Notes: generated from the sequence alone by a model not told the origin. DNA of 17,695 bases from Coneutiohabitans thermophilus (GCA_034505235.1 JAPDQY010000122.1:1-17695); one strand, 5' to 3'; positions 1 to 7,293 are shown, counted from the first letter of the stretch. Program-made: numbers and translations.

Positions 1-123
1 GGCAAGGCACATAATGTGAACAACTCGAAACTTATCACCGCTGCGCGAAAACCCCTCGCCATGCAGGAAAGGCTGATTTCCACAAAAAGTGATCATCCAT
101 ATACCAAAAAATTATTTTTTTTC

Positions 124-152
124 TTGAAAAGTGTATATAATGGCACTATATT
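124..152 (+). promoter_or_regulatory. Sigma-70-like promoter of the small unknown gene
   Basis: A -35 box TTGAAA (124-129) is separated by exactly 17 bp from a -10 box TATATT (147-152). The surroundings (about 100-165) are strikingly AT-rich in an otherwise GC-rich window. Transcription would start near 159, about 47 nt before the ATG at 206. A second TATAAT at 136-141 lacks a well-spaced -35. The promoter is inferred from box match and spacing only. Confidence 0.55.
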
Positions 153-205
153 TTGCCAATATTTGGTGGCTTGATAGACACCATAACTTTTCAAAGGAGG
201 TCGAG

Positions 206-490
206 ATGAAGAAAGCGCTTGAGCTTCCTCGCGGAGAACAGGTGCCTGTTGATGTGGATCTGCGCTACTGGCGTGGCCGGCTGGAGCCGTTTCAATTTCA
301 GTTTATGAGTGACTTGTACCGCATCAGTCGCATCACCAGAAGGCAGGTGCGCACCATGGCCGACGGCGAATTCCGGCAATATTGGGTTCGCGTTGAGAGC
401 CTGCCCGGCACCTTTCAGCTCACCGAGGATCTCAAGACCGCGTTGTGGCGGCTGAGCCGCACCTTGAAAACCCAGAGTCGCTGTTTTTGA
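206..490 (+). CDS. Small basic protein of unknown function (94 aa)
   Basis: I do not recognise this protein. The ATG at 206 is chosen because a near-perfect Shine-Dalgarno sequence, AAAGGAGG, lies at 193-200 with a 5-nt spacer; a GTG at 131 would extend the frame upstream but falls between the promoter boxes. The 94-residue product begins MKKALELPRG, has no signal peptide or membrane segment, and is rich in arginine and aromatic residues (RYWRGRLEPF, RISRITRRQVR, RQYWVRV). It looks like a compact cytoplasmic mixed alpha/beta protein; the basic central patch would suit nucleic-acid binding, but no known fold or motif supports that. It has its own promoter and is followed 4 nt after the stop by a second promoter, so it is probably monocistronic. 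The strong promoter and ribosome site argue that it is real. Confidence 0.6.
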   Translation: MKKALELPRGEQVPVDVDLRYWRGRLEPFQFQFMSDLYRISRITRRQVRTMADGEFRQYWVRVESLPGTFQLTEDLKTALWRLSRTLKTQSRCF

Positions 491-493
491 TTT

Positions 494-522
494 TTGGATT
501 GGCAAAGAGTTTTGTGTATATT
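494..522 (+). promoter_or_regulatory. Promoter for the structured RNA / nuclease leader
   Basis: TTGGAT (494-499) and TATATT (517-522) are separated by 17 bp, the same architecture and the same -10 as the promoter at 124-152. Both promoter regions also contain GTGTATAT followed by TGGC. The predicted start point, 7 nt past the -10 box, is about 529, which is also the first base of a long closing stem. The -35 box is weak (three of six matches to consensus). Confidence 0.45.
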
Positions 523-528
523 GGCCGT

Positions 529-737
529 GGCTCAAGATGGCAATTTCAGAGAGGCGGGCAAAGCCATGGTCCCGGCCGCTACCCCCAAGGTGGCGGACAG
601 ACCCATTTACCCATGCTTTGGGTGCAAGTGATGCTCCGGCACATTTCACCGCTGCTCCACTCTGCTTTTGCTGCCTTGAGCCTTTGCCACCACGAGGCGA
701 TGTGGGAAATCGAAAGCGCCTGCGAGGCGCTGTTTTT
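529..737 (+). ncRNA. Candidate structured RNA or attenuator leader (~209 nt)
   Basis: Bases 529-536 pair perfectly with 675-682. After a 1x1 mismatch, 538-543 pair with 668-673 (two G-U), and after a 3x3 loop 547-551 pair with 660-664, all in register. Inside are a hairpin with 576-583 pairing 589-596 around a CCCAA loop, extended by 566-571 with 600-606, and a hairpin 609-613/619-623. An alternative inner pairing is 553-557 with 649-653. A 32-nt linker leads to an intrinsic terminator (715-737). Bases 695-699 (AGGCG) can pair with 717-721 (CGCCT), which would destroy the terminator stem, so terminator/antiterminator switching is possible. I do not recognise a known family. It may be a free small RNA (6S-like size, but branched) or a regulatory leader of the exoribonuclease gene. 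The pairings are read from the sequence; that the RNA exists is inference. Confidence 0.4.
715..737 (+). terminator. Intrinsic terminator upstream of the exoribonuclease gene
   Basis: A 6-bp stem AGCGCC (715-720) / GGCGCT (726-731) with the 5-nt loop TGCGA is followed by G and five T (733-737). It lies 78 bp before the ATG at 815, so it must either end the upstream RNA or be conditionally read through to express the nuclease from the 494-522 promoter. Confidence 0.6.
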
Positions 738-814
738 CCCCGCTGAGGTGATGGTGCCATTTGCACCTGATTCCGCGCGGCCGGCCACGGAGGCGCGACC
801 AAACTCGAGCCATC

Positions 815-2482
815 ATGACAACCAACCTCGCTGCCCAGCCTGATTCCAGGAGTGCTCCGAACCCTCTCACCCCGCCCCCCAATCCCAGGGAGGAGCAACG
901 CCAAAAGCTGTTCCAGGTCTTGTTCGATCTGTTTCGGGACACGCTGAAAAAGTCCTGGCGCCGGTCGGAACTGCAACAACACCCGCTGGGAAAGCGGCTG
1001 TTGCGCCTGGCGCGTGCCACCTATGAACAGCGCAGCCACTATCCGCTCACATGGCGCCAGCAATTCGTGCGGCAGGCGCGCACGCTCCATTCCCTCACCG
1101 GCTATCGTGACATTCGCATGCTGTTGTTCGACTGGCTCAAGCGCATGGAAGAGTTGCCAGCCGACGCGGATTTATTCGTTTCCTCCGAGCCGGCGCTCCG
1201 CCGCCATTTGCACCGCCTGGCCGGGATAACCGCAGCAGCACCGGCGTTGCCGGCCGTGAGTGCACCTTCTGACGACGCTCCGGCAGTGGTGCTGACCGTT
1301 GACAATCCCGAGACGCATGATCGCGACGACGCACTCAGTTACCGCCGCACCCCCGAAGGCGAGGAGATCGGCGTGCATGTTCCGGATCTTACTGCCTTCG
1401 TTCCCGCCGGCAGCACATGGGATGCGTGGGCGGCGGAGCTGGGGGCTTCCGCCTACCTGCCGCACCGCACCATCAACATGCTGCCGGAGGCGGTCAACCA
1501 AGCCGCCGGCCTGCAGGCCGATCACACCCGCGCGGTGCTGTCGTTTTACTTCACCCGCACGGCAGGTGGCGCGTTCCGTGTCAACCGCATCATGCGGGAA
1601 AGTCTGGCCGTCAACCGCAATGCCGATTACGAAGAGATTGAAATGTGGCTGGAGGTGGGTGCCCCCGGGCCGTGGAACAGTGCGTTGCAGGCCTGGCTGG
1701 CCGGCGCACAACAACTCGAAGCGGCACGGGTGGCGGCCGGCGGTCGCATCTTCGCGCGCGAACAAATCGATGTGCTGCTCGACGCTTCCGGCCGGGTGGA
1801 GCTGCGGCGATACGCGCAAAACAGCGCGGCCCGCAAAATGATTGCAGAATGGATGATCGCCGCCAATGCCGCCGCGGCTGACTTCTGTACCGAGCATGAC
1901 CTGCCCTGTCTCTACCGCACGCAGGAGCGCACCAGCCCCGCCGAGGAGGAAGCCGGGATGGAGAGCGAACCGCGCTTTGCCCGGCCGCAACTGAGCGTGC
2001 AACGCGCCCCGCATCATGATCTCGGTCTGCCGGCCTACACCCAAATCACTTCACCGCTGCGGCGTTATGTGGATTTGCTGATGCAGCGCCAGCTCATTGC
2101 CTTCCTGCAAACCGGCACACCGTGCTACTCCACGGTCACTTTGCGCGGGCTGGCACAAATGCAGGATTCCTTGAACCAACGTTTGCAGCGCTTGCAGGCG
2201 CGCGCAGAATTCTACTACAAATGCGTCTATCTCGCGCAACATCTCGGCACGCCCTGGAAGGCGGAAATCCACCACAGCCCGGCGCCCTCACGCTCGCTGG
2301 TGTTGCGCCTGCCGGAAATCGGACTGCGCCTGTTTTTGCCGCAATCGTCCATCAAGGGCTTGGGCATGCGACAAATCCCCCCTTATGGGGCGGCTATGCC
2401 GGTGCTGGCAACGTGTTTGGAGATGGATCCCGATCGTGCGGTGATGGTGTTTCAAGTGCGGAAAACTGTGCCGGAACGGTGA
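815..2482 (+). CDS. RNB-domain 3'-5' exoribonuclease, RNase II/R family
   Basis: A hydrolytic RNA exonuclease by family. Numbering from ATG 815 (555 aa), residues about 25-125 form a helical N-terminal domain in place of the cold-shock domains of E. coli RNase II/R. The RNB domain starts at VDNPETHDRDDAL, whose D163, D169, D171 and D172 fit the metal-binding aspartates; YLPHRTINMLPE (214-225) and SPLRRYVDLL (413-422, substrate arginine) are also conserved. The last 55 or so residues may be a diverged S1/OB fold. The architecture resembles short cyanobacterial/organelle-type RNB proteins. Start choice is uncertain: ATG 815 has little Shine-Dalgarno signal, whereas an in-frame TTG at 761 has AGGTGA (746-751) 9 nt upstream and would add 18 residues. 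Both starts lie beyond the terminator at 715-737, so expression may depend on read-through. The neighbouring gene converges on it. Confidence 0.85.
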   Translation: MTTNLAAQPDSRSAPNPLTPPPNPREEQRQKLFQVLFDLFRDTLKKSWRRSELQQHPLGKRLLRLARATYEQRSHYPLTWRQQFVRQARTLHSLTGYRDIRMLLFDWLKRMEELPADADLFVSSEPALRRHLHRLAGITAAAPALPAVSAPSDDAPAVVLTVDNPETHDRDDALSYRRTPEGEEIGVHVPDLTAFVPAGSTWDAWAAELGASAYLPHRTINMLPEAVNQAAGLQADHTRAVLSFYFTRTAGGAFRVNRIMRESLAVNRNADYEEIEMWLEVGAPGPWNSALQAWLAGAQQLEAARVAAGGRIFAREQIDVLLDASGRVELRRYAQNSAARKMIAEWMIAANAAAADFCTEHDLPCLYRTQERTSPAEEEAGMESEPRFARPQLSVQRAPHHDLGLPAYTQITSPLRRYVDLLMQRQLIAFLQTGTPCYSTVTLRGLAQMQDSLNQRLQRLQARAEFYYKCVYLAQHLGTPWKAEIHHSPAPSRSLVLRLPEIGLRLFLPQSSIKGLGMRQIPPYGAAMPVLATCLEMDPDRAVMVFQVRKTVPER

Positions 2483-2525
2483 GGCGGGGAATGGACCGGC
2501 GGGAGGAAATCCGGCAATTTCATGG

Positions 2526-2587
2526 AACGCTGCCGGCTGACTCTGCCTGCGGCTGCTGTTGCTGGTGCGCGGCAGTTGCAGCGTTTT
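2526..2587 (+). terminator. Possible weak terminator after the exoribonuclease gene
   Basis: AACGCTGC (2526-2533) is the exact complement of GCAGCGTT (2578-2585), and the second arm runs into TTTT (2584-2587). The 44-nt interior is long and the T-tract short, so this is only a candidate 3' structure, 43 bp past the stop codon. Confidence 0.25.
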
Positions 2588-2656
2588 GACGGAAAAGCGG
2601 GGTCGAACTCCGCGCCCTCAGTCTCCCCACAAAAAACGACGCTGCGGTGTGCGCCC

Positions 2657-2709
2657 AAAAAAACTGGCCGCCGGCGCTGCCACTCCGCCGTGGGATCGGC
2701 ACAGCGGAG
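2657..2709 (-). terminator. Terminator after lolA
   Basis: Read on the - strand after the lolA stop, two hairpins occur in series. The first is CTCCGC/GCGGAG (arms 2704-2709 and 2683-2688). The second is TGGCAGC-GCCG-GCGGCCA (2682-2665, one A-G mismatch), followed at once by G and seven T (complement of the A-run 2657-2663). This fits a rho-independent terminator ending the ftsK-lolA transcript in the 237-bp gap between the convergent genes. Confidence 0.6.
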
Positions 2710-2719
2710 TCAGGCCGCC

Positions 2720-3442
2720 CTACTTTGAATTTTCCCTCCAATCCACCACTTCCACGTTCTCTGGAATTTTGAACGTGAACAACTGATCGGCAAGCGTGGG
2801 GTTGATCACGACGTTGTGCAGCTTGTAAACCGTCAGGTTTTCGTTGAGATCGACTTGCTCGATCTTTACCGCAATCCAGTTTTTCTTGTCCACCCAAACC
2901 GTCACGCTTTTGGCGAAGGATTCTTCCTCCAGGCGCGGTGTGAGGCGCACGACGTGGCAGTCGCCCTGCTCCCAGCGTTCATCGCGCAGGTATTCCGCCT
3001 TGAAATCATTGGTGTACTTGATGAGCAGGTCGCGCGGCAGCGGATTCTCCGGCGACTTGGTCATGTGGTCGATGAAAACCTGCTGCTTGTCGACCGCATG
3101 AGTCCACACGGTTTTGCCGTCGGTGACGATGGTTTGCAAGTCGGTCTCCACGCGGTAGCGGTCGCCTTTTTTGAGATAAAGCTTGCCGGTGAGCGTTTGG
3201 GTTTCGCCGGCGAGTGCCCAGGTGTATTCCCTTTGAAAATCGGCAGCCAGGGCTTCGAGCTTTTCATAGGTGGCGCGCACCCGGCTGATGATTCTGTCGG
3301 CGTTGTTGTTCTGGCGCGGGGCAAACCCCGTAACGCCTGCGAGCGCCACGAGCAGAAACAGAGCAGGCCGCGGGAGAACAGCCCGGGAAACCATTGCGAA
3401 ACGGCGGGGGCCACGCGCGGCGCACCAAGTGAAAAAGTTCAT
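2720..3442 (-). CDS. lolA: Outer-membrane lipoprotein carrier protein LolA
   Basis: Periplasmic chaperone that takes lipoproteins released by the LolCDE transporter and carries them to the outer membrane. The 240-residue product has a long basic leader (RGPRR), then a hydrophobic signal core (about residues 23-41, LPRPALFLLVALAGVTGF), then the LolA pattern: an amphipathic first helix (RIISRVRATYEKLEALAADF), GKLYLKKGDRYRVET, the IVTDGKTVWTH strand, and a C-terminal FTFKIPENVEVVDW strand. Length is ordinary for the family plus a long leader. The ATG at 3442 lies 3 bp after the ftsK stop and AGGAG abuts it directly, which is tight; an internal ATG at 3394 would leave a shorter, more typical signal peptide. 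Translation is probably coupled to ftsK, a common pairing in this kind of genome. Confidence 0.85.
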   Translation of the reverse strand: MNFFTWCAARGPRRFAMVSRAVLPRPALFLLVALAGVTGFAPRQNNNADRIISRVRATYEKLEALAADFQREYTWALAGETQTLTGKLYLKKGDRYRVETDLQTIVTDGKTVWTHAVDKQQVFIDHMTKSPENPLPRDLLIKYTNDFKAEYLRDERWEQGDCHVVRLTPRLEEESFAKSVTVWVDKKNWIAVKIEQVDLNENLTVYKLHNVVINPTLADQLFTFKIPENVEVVDWRENSK

Positions 3443-3445
3443 CTC

Positions 3446-5860
3446 CTATTCCAATCCCATTTCTTCGAGATACGATTCATCCACGAGCACTTCGCGGGCT
3501 TTGCTGCCGTCAAAGGCGCCCACGATGCCCGCGGCTTCCAATTCATCGATCAGACGCGCGGCGCGCGAATAGCCGATTTTCAGACGGCGCTGCAGCAGTG
3601 AAATCGAGCCCTGCTGGTGGCGTACCACCAGCTTGAGGGCCTCGTGAAACAGCTCATCGCGCCGGCCGTCGGCCGCCGGGCCGTAGCCGTCATCCACTTC
3701 GCTGTTCTCCTGGCGCACCGGCAGCAGGGTCTTATCGAAAGCCGGCTGATTGCGGATATGCTCGATGGTGCGCTCGATGTCTTCGGAGGAAACATAGGCG
3801 CCGTGAATGCGGACCGCTTCCGGACTGCCCGGCGGCAGAAACAGCATGTCGCCGCTGCCGAGCAGTTTTTCCGCGCCGTTCATGTCAAGAATCGTGCGCG
3901 AGTCGATCTTGGAGGCCACCTGAAAGGCGATGCGCGCCGGGAAGTTGGCCTTGATCACGCCGGTGATGACATCCACCGAGGGCCGCTGCGTCGCCACGAT
4001 CAGATGAATGCCAACCGCGCGCGAGAGCTGGGTCAGGCGCGCAATCGGCTCCTCCACTTCCTTGGCGGCAGTGAGCATGAGATCCGCCAGCTCATCGATC
4101 ACCAGCACGATGTAGGGCAGCGGCTTCAACTCCTTTTCGTCCGCCGCGGTGCCGGGTTCCCCGGGCGCAGCGAGCCTGCCCTCCCGCAGGCGCTGATTGT
4201 ACTCCGCGATGTTGCGGGTGCCCACGCGCGCCAGCAGCGTGTAGCGGTTTTCCATTTCCCATTCCAGGCTGCGCAGTATGGCGAGTGCATTCTGCGGGGT
4301 GGTCACCACCTCTTCATTCAGATCATCGCGATAGTTCAAATGGTGCCGCCGCAGCATGCGATAACTGGAAAGCTCCAGCCGCTTGGGATCGACCAGCACG
4401 AACTGCACGTCGCGCGGATGCGCCTTGTAGAGAATGCTGGCGATGATGGCGTTCAAACACACGCTTTTCCCCGAGCCGGTGGCGCCGGCGATGAGCAAAT
4501 GCGGCATTCTTTCCAGCGAGGTGACATACACCTGGCCGGAGATGGTCTTGCCGAGTGCGATGGTCAGGGGCGACGGTGATTGCCGGAAGGCATCGGAATC
4601 GAGCAGGCTGCGCAAATCCACCATTTGCGGCTCGGAATTGGGCAGCTCGATGCCGACCGCGGCTTTGCCGGGTATGGGTGCGACGATGCGGATGCGCTTG
4701 GCGCGCATGGCGAGCGCCAGATCATCGGCGAGCGCAGTGATGCGCGAGACTTTGATGCCGGGCGCCGGCTCATATTCGTAGCGCGTGATCACCGGGCCGG
4801 GGTTGATCTCCACCACCTTGCCCTCGACGTCGAATTCCAACAGCCGCTCCTCCAACACCCGGGCGAGACTGAGCAGCTCGTCGCGGCTCTGCACCTTTTG
4901 CTTTTCTGGCGGCGGTACACTGAGCAATTCCAGCGGCGGGAAAACATAGTTGCCTGCCGGCCTGGGTTTGTCGCTTGCCACGGCGGGGGCCGCTTCCGCC
5001 GGTGCCTCCGCTTTCGCAGGACGACCCGCATCAAAGGCAATTTTTTCGTTGTTGCTGTCGGCGGGCGGTGAGCTCGTGCCCGGCAAGACACTGCCGCTGC
5101 CCTGTCCCTCCGCAACTCGCAAGCGCGCGAGTTTCTTCCAGCGTGGCTCCTCCGGCTCCGTCACGGTCTCCACGGTTTCCGGCTCTGGTTCGGCTGCCAC
5201 CTCCGGCTCCGCGACGCGCCAGGAGGCTTTGGTTGCAGCCGGCTGGGGAACCGCCGGCCGCCAATCGCGCATTGCTATCCAACCGCCCGCGAACAACTCA
5301 CGCACGCGGGTGAGACCCGCCCGGGTCTGGCGCAGGACATCATGCAGGCTCTTCTGAGTCGCGACCATCAGCGTCACCGCGCCGACGGTCAGCAACACGA
5401 TCACGCTGCCGATGGCGCCCAGGAGACGATGCAGGAGATGCGCAAAGAAAGCACCAATCAAGCCGGAATGGGAATAATTGACTGTCGGGGTGCCCTCCTG
5501 CATGACATGCGGCAGGCCCAGCCAGGTGGCGAAATAAAACGCAGCCAGCAGCATCAGGTAAGTGGCATGCCCCATCTTGTCTCGCTGATGGCCGCGAAAA
5601 TAAAGCCAGCCCCAGGCGATCAACATGATGGGGATCAGTATGGCGGAATAACCGAACAGGATTTTGATCAGCACATACGAAATGTACACCCCCGCCACGC
5701 CCATGGCGTTGTGAATCCGGATGAACTGGATGCCCTGTGGCTCCTCCGCGGGATCGTATGAGATCAAACTCGCCAGCACCAGCATGCCGAGCATCAGCAG
5801 CAGAATTCCGAGAATCTCTTCTTTTTGCTGCTGTGAAAGTTTTACGGATTTTCCCGCCAT
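3446..5860 (-). CDS. ftsK: DNA translocase FtsK/SpoIIIE
   Basis: Septum-anchored ATPase that pumps chromosomal DNA during division and activates dimer resolution at dif. The 804 residues show four to five membrane segments in the first ~170 (for example 16-34, 57-85, 99-115, 147-166). A low-complexity Pro/Ala/Glu linker follows (about 200-325), short compared with E. coli FtsK. The beta/alpha motor has Walker A GATGSGKS (459-466), DPKRLELS (491-498), Walker B VLVIDELADLM (585-595) and VATQRPSVDVITG (622-634). A C-terminal winged-helix gamma domain (about 735-800, SISLLQRRLKIGYSRAARL) would read KOPS-like sites. The segment RRHHLNYRDDLNEEVVTTPQ (504-523) replaces the shorter loop of proteobacterial FtsK, a feature I associate with FCB bacteria. 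A partial GGTGGTGA ribosome site precedes the ATG. It forms a two-gene unit with lolA. Confidence 0.95.
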   Translation of the reverse strand: MAGKSVKLSQQQKEEILGILLLMLGMLVLASLISYDPAEEPQGIQFIRIHNAMGVAGVYISYVLIKILFGYSAILIPIMLIAWGWLYFRGHQRDKMGHATYLMLLAAFYFATWLGLPHVMQEGTPTVNYSHSGLIGAFFAHLLHRLLGAIGSVIVLLTVGAVTLMVATQKSLHDVLRQTRAGLTRVRELFAGGWIAMRDWRPAVPQPAATKASWRVAEPEVAAEPEPETVETVTEPEEPRWKKLARLRVAEGQGSGSVLPGTSSPPADSNNEKIAFDAGRPAKAEAPAEAAPAVASDKPRPAGNYVFPPLELLSVPPPEKQKVQSRDELLSLARVLEERLLEFDVEGKVVEINPGPVITRYEYEPAPGIKVSRITALADDLALAMRAKRIRIVAPIPGKAAVGIELPNSEPQMVDLRSLLDSDAFRQSPSPLTIALGKTISGQVYVTSLERMPHLLIAGATGSGKSVCLNAIIASILYKAHPRDVQFVLVDPKRLELSSYRMLRRHHLNYRDDLNEEVVTTPQNALAILRSLEWEMENRYTLLARVGTRNIAEYNQRLREGRLAAPGEPGTAADEKELKPLPYIVLVIDELADLMLTAAKEVEEPIARLTQLSRAVGIHLIVATQRPSVDVITGVIKANFPARIAFQVASKIDSRTILDMNGAEKLLGSGDMLFLPPGSPEAVRIHGAYVSSEDIERTIEHIRNQPAFDKTLLPVRQENSEVDDGYGPAADGRRDELFHEALKLVVRHQQGSISLLQRRLKIGYSRAARLIDELEAAGIVGAFDGSKAREVLVDESYLEEMGLE

Positions 5861-6141
5861 TTAATCTTCACCACCTTACGCAGTCAATGATCCGTCTGCA
5901 CATGTTCCCGCCCCGGCCGGGCCGCGGCGGGCTCGTCTTCCTGCTTCGCACCAACCCCGCGGATTGCCAAACCACCTCAGACCGGCACAGGGACGTTTTG
6001 GTGCATGCGTGCGCAGGCGCACACAGCCAAACCCGGATCTGTTGCAACGATCTTGCAATCTCGGCTGAGCCGGGCTTGCAAAACGCCGTGGCTTTCAGAC
6101 AACGTCCAGGCAGTGGTTGCATTGCCATGAGAACCGCCGGT
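5861..6141. promoter_or_regulatory. 281-bp gap between gcvT and ftsK with hairpins and repeated TTGCAA
   Basis: No gene is supported here. Three copies of the self-complementary hexamer TTGCAA start at 6042, 6053 and 6076 (spacings 11 and 23). Palindromes occur at 6009-6022 (GTGCGC-AG-GCGCAC) and 5907-5931 (CCCGCC...GGCGGG), the second about 45-70 nt upstream of the ftsK start and thus in its likely leader. A small inverted repeat GAACCG-C-CGGTTC (6131-6143) overlaps the gcvT stop but has no T-tract. I could not place a convincing ftsK promoter. Confidence 0.3.
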
Positions 6142-7251
6142 TCAATAATCACGACGGTAAAACGGTGTCGCCACGACGCGCGCCGCCACCTGACGGCCGC
6201 GCACGTCGACGGTCAATTCCGTCCCCACCGCGCTGTGTTCTGCCGCGACATACCCCATGGCGATGGCCTTTTGCAGGCTGGGTGAAAAGGTGCCACTGGT
6301 GACATGCCCGATGGTGACCCCGTCTTTGAGAATGGCATGGCCGTGCCGCGCCAGGTTTCGGCCCGACAACTCCAATCCCACCAGTTTGCGGCGCAAGCCT
6401 TGCGCCTTGACGCTGGCAAGCGCTGCCCGGCCGATGAAATCACCCTTGTCGAGCTTGGTGATCCAGCCCAGGCCGGCTTCCAGGGGATTGGTGGTGTGGT
6501 CGATGTCATTGCCATACAGGCAGTACTTCATTTCCAGCCGCAGGGTGTCGCGCGCGCCCAGCCCGATCGGCTCGATGCCGAATTCCCGCCCGGCTTCGAA
6601 AAGCGCATCCCACAGTTTGACGGCCTGCCGTGCGTCGCAGGCCAGCTCGAAGCCATCCTCGCCGGTGTAACCGGTGCGGGCGATCAAGGCCGGCACGCCG
6701 GCAATTTCACCCGACGCCAGCCAGTAGGATTTGATCGCATGCAAAGGCGCGGTGGTGAGTTTTTGCAGCGTGGCCCGGGCATGCCGGCCCTGCACGGCCA
6801 GCAGGGCGGTCTGCTCGCTGACATCGACCATGCCGGCTTCGGGCCTGGCCTCCTGCTGCAGCCACTCCCAATCTTTGCGGAGATTGGCAGCATTGACAAC
6901 GGCAAGATAGCGGTCGGGCAGGCGATAGACGATGAGATCATCCACGATGCCGCCATCGGGATAGCACATGGCGGAATATTGCGCCTGACCGGGGGCCAAC
7001 CGCGCCACGTCATTGATGGTCATGCGCTGCAGCAAGGCGGGCGCGCCCGGGCCGCGAAATTCGAACTCCCCCATGTGTGACACATCGAACACGCCGACGG
7101 CACGGCGCACTGTGAGATGCTCTTCGATGATACCGCGATATTGCACCGGCATCAGATAACCGCCAAATTCGACCATCTTCGCACCCAGGCCGACATGCAC
7201 CTCGTGCAGGGGCGTTTTTTTCGCAGTGAAGACGGAGCGGGTGTTTGCCAT
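6142..7251 (-). CDS. gcvT: Aminomethyltransferase, glycine cleavage system T protein
   Basis: Transfers the methylene group from aminomethyl-lipoyl H protein to tetrahydrofolate, releasing ammonia, in glycine cleavage. The 369 residues match full-length GcvT: FGGYLMPVQY (29-38), DVSHMGEFEF (56-65), the catalytic-Asp region GGIVDDLIVYR (100-110), ARTGYTGEDGFE (191-202), GLGARDTLRLE (230-240), NPLEAGLGW (255-263), and the C-terminal barrel with VTSGTFSPSL (317-326). The start ATG 7251 keeps the family N-terminus; only a weak AAAAGAG precedes it. It lies 57 bp downstream of an aminotransferase gene, and that gap holds a perfect hairpin (7272-7293). The gcvH and gcvP partners are not in the window. 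The upstream gap is too short for a glycine riboswitch. Confidence 0.95.
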   Translation of the reverse strand: MANTRSVFTAKKTPLHEVHVGLGAKMVEFGGYLMPVQYRGIIEEHLTVRRAVGVFDVSHMGEFEFRGPGAPALLQRMTINDVARLAPGQAQYSAMCYPDGGIVDDLIVYRLPDRYLAVVNAANLRKDWEWLQQEARPEAGMVDVSEQTALLAVQGRHARATLQKLTTAPLHAIKSYWLASGEIAGVPALIARTGYTGEDGFELACDARQAVKLWDALFEAGREFGIEPIGLGARDTLRLEMKYCLYGNDIDHTTNPLEAGLGWITKLDKGDFIGRAALASVKAQGLRRKLVGLELSGRNLARHGHAILKDGVTIGHVTSGTFSPSLQKAIAMGYVAAEHSAVGTELTVDVRGRQVAARVVATPFYRRDY

Positions 7252-7271
7252 GGCGAACTCTTTTCAGTCAT

Positions 7272-7293
7272 CTCACTTCCCGGCGGAAGTGAG
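7272..7293 (-). repeat. Perfect hairpin in the aminotransferase-gcvT gap
   Basis: CTCACTTCC (7272-7280) and GGAAGTGAG (7285-7293) are exact inverted 9-mers around a CGGC loop. On the coding (-) strand the hairpin ends 20 nt before the gcvT start, with no T-tract after it. That makes it more like an mRNA-stability or translation-control element than a terminator. Confidence 0.5.

Noticed and set aside
555..575. GCAAAGCC within the structured RNA, recalling the c-di-GMP (GEMM-I) riboswitch core
   Set aside because: The other GEMM-I landmarks (paired tetraloop and receptor, the second conserved stem in the right order) are not found, so the 8-base match is probably chance.
191..1090. 299-codon - strand frame over the small gene, the structured-RNA region and the nuclease 5' end
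   Set aside because: It runs antisense across a promoter, a terminator and two better supported genes, with no recognisable protein features.
5861..5895. TTGACT-17 bp-TTAAAT on the - strand as the ftsK promoter
   Set aside because: The -10-like box ends at the ftsK ATG, so transcription would begin inside the gene and lose the start codon.
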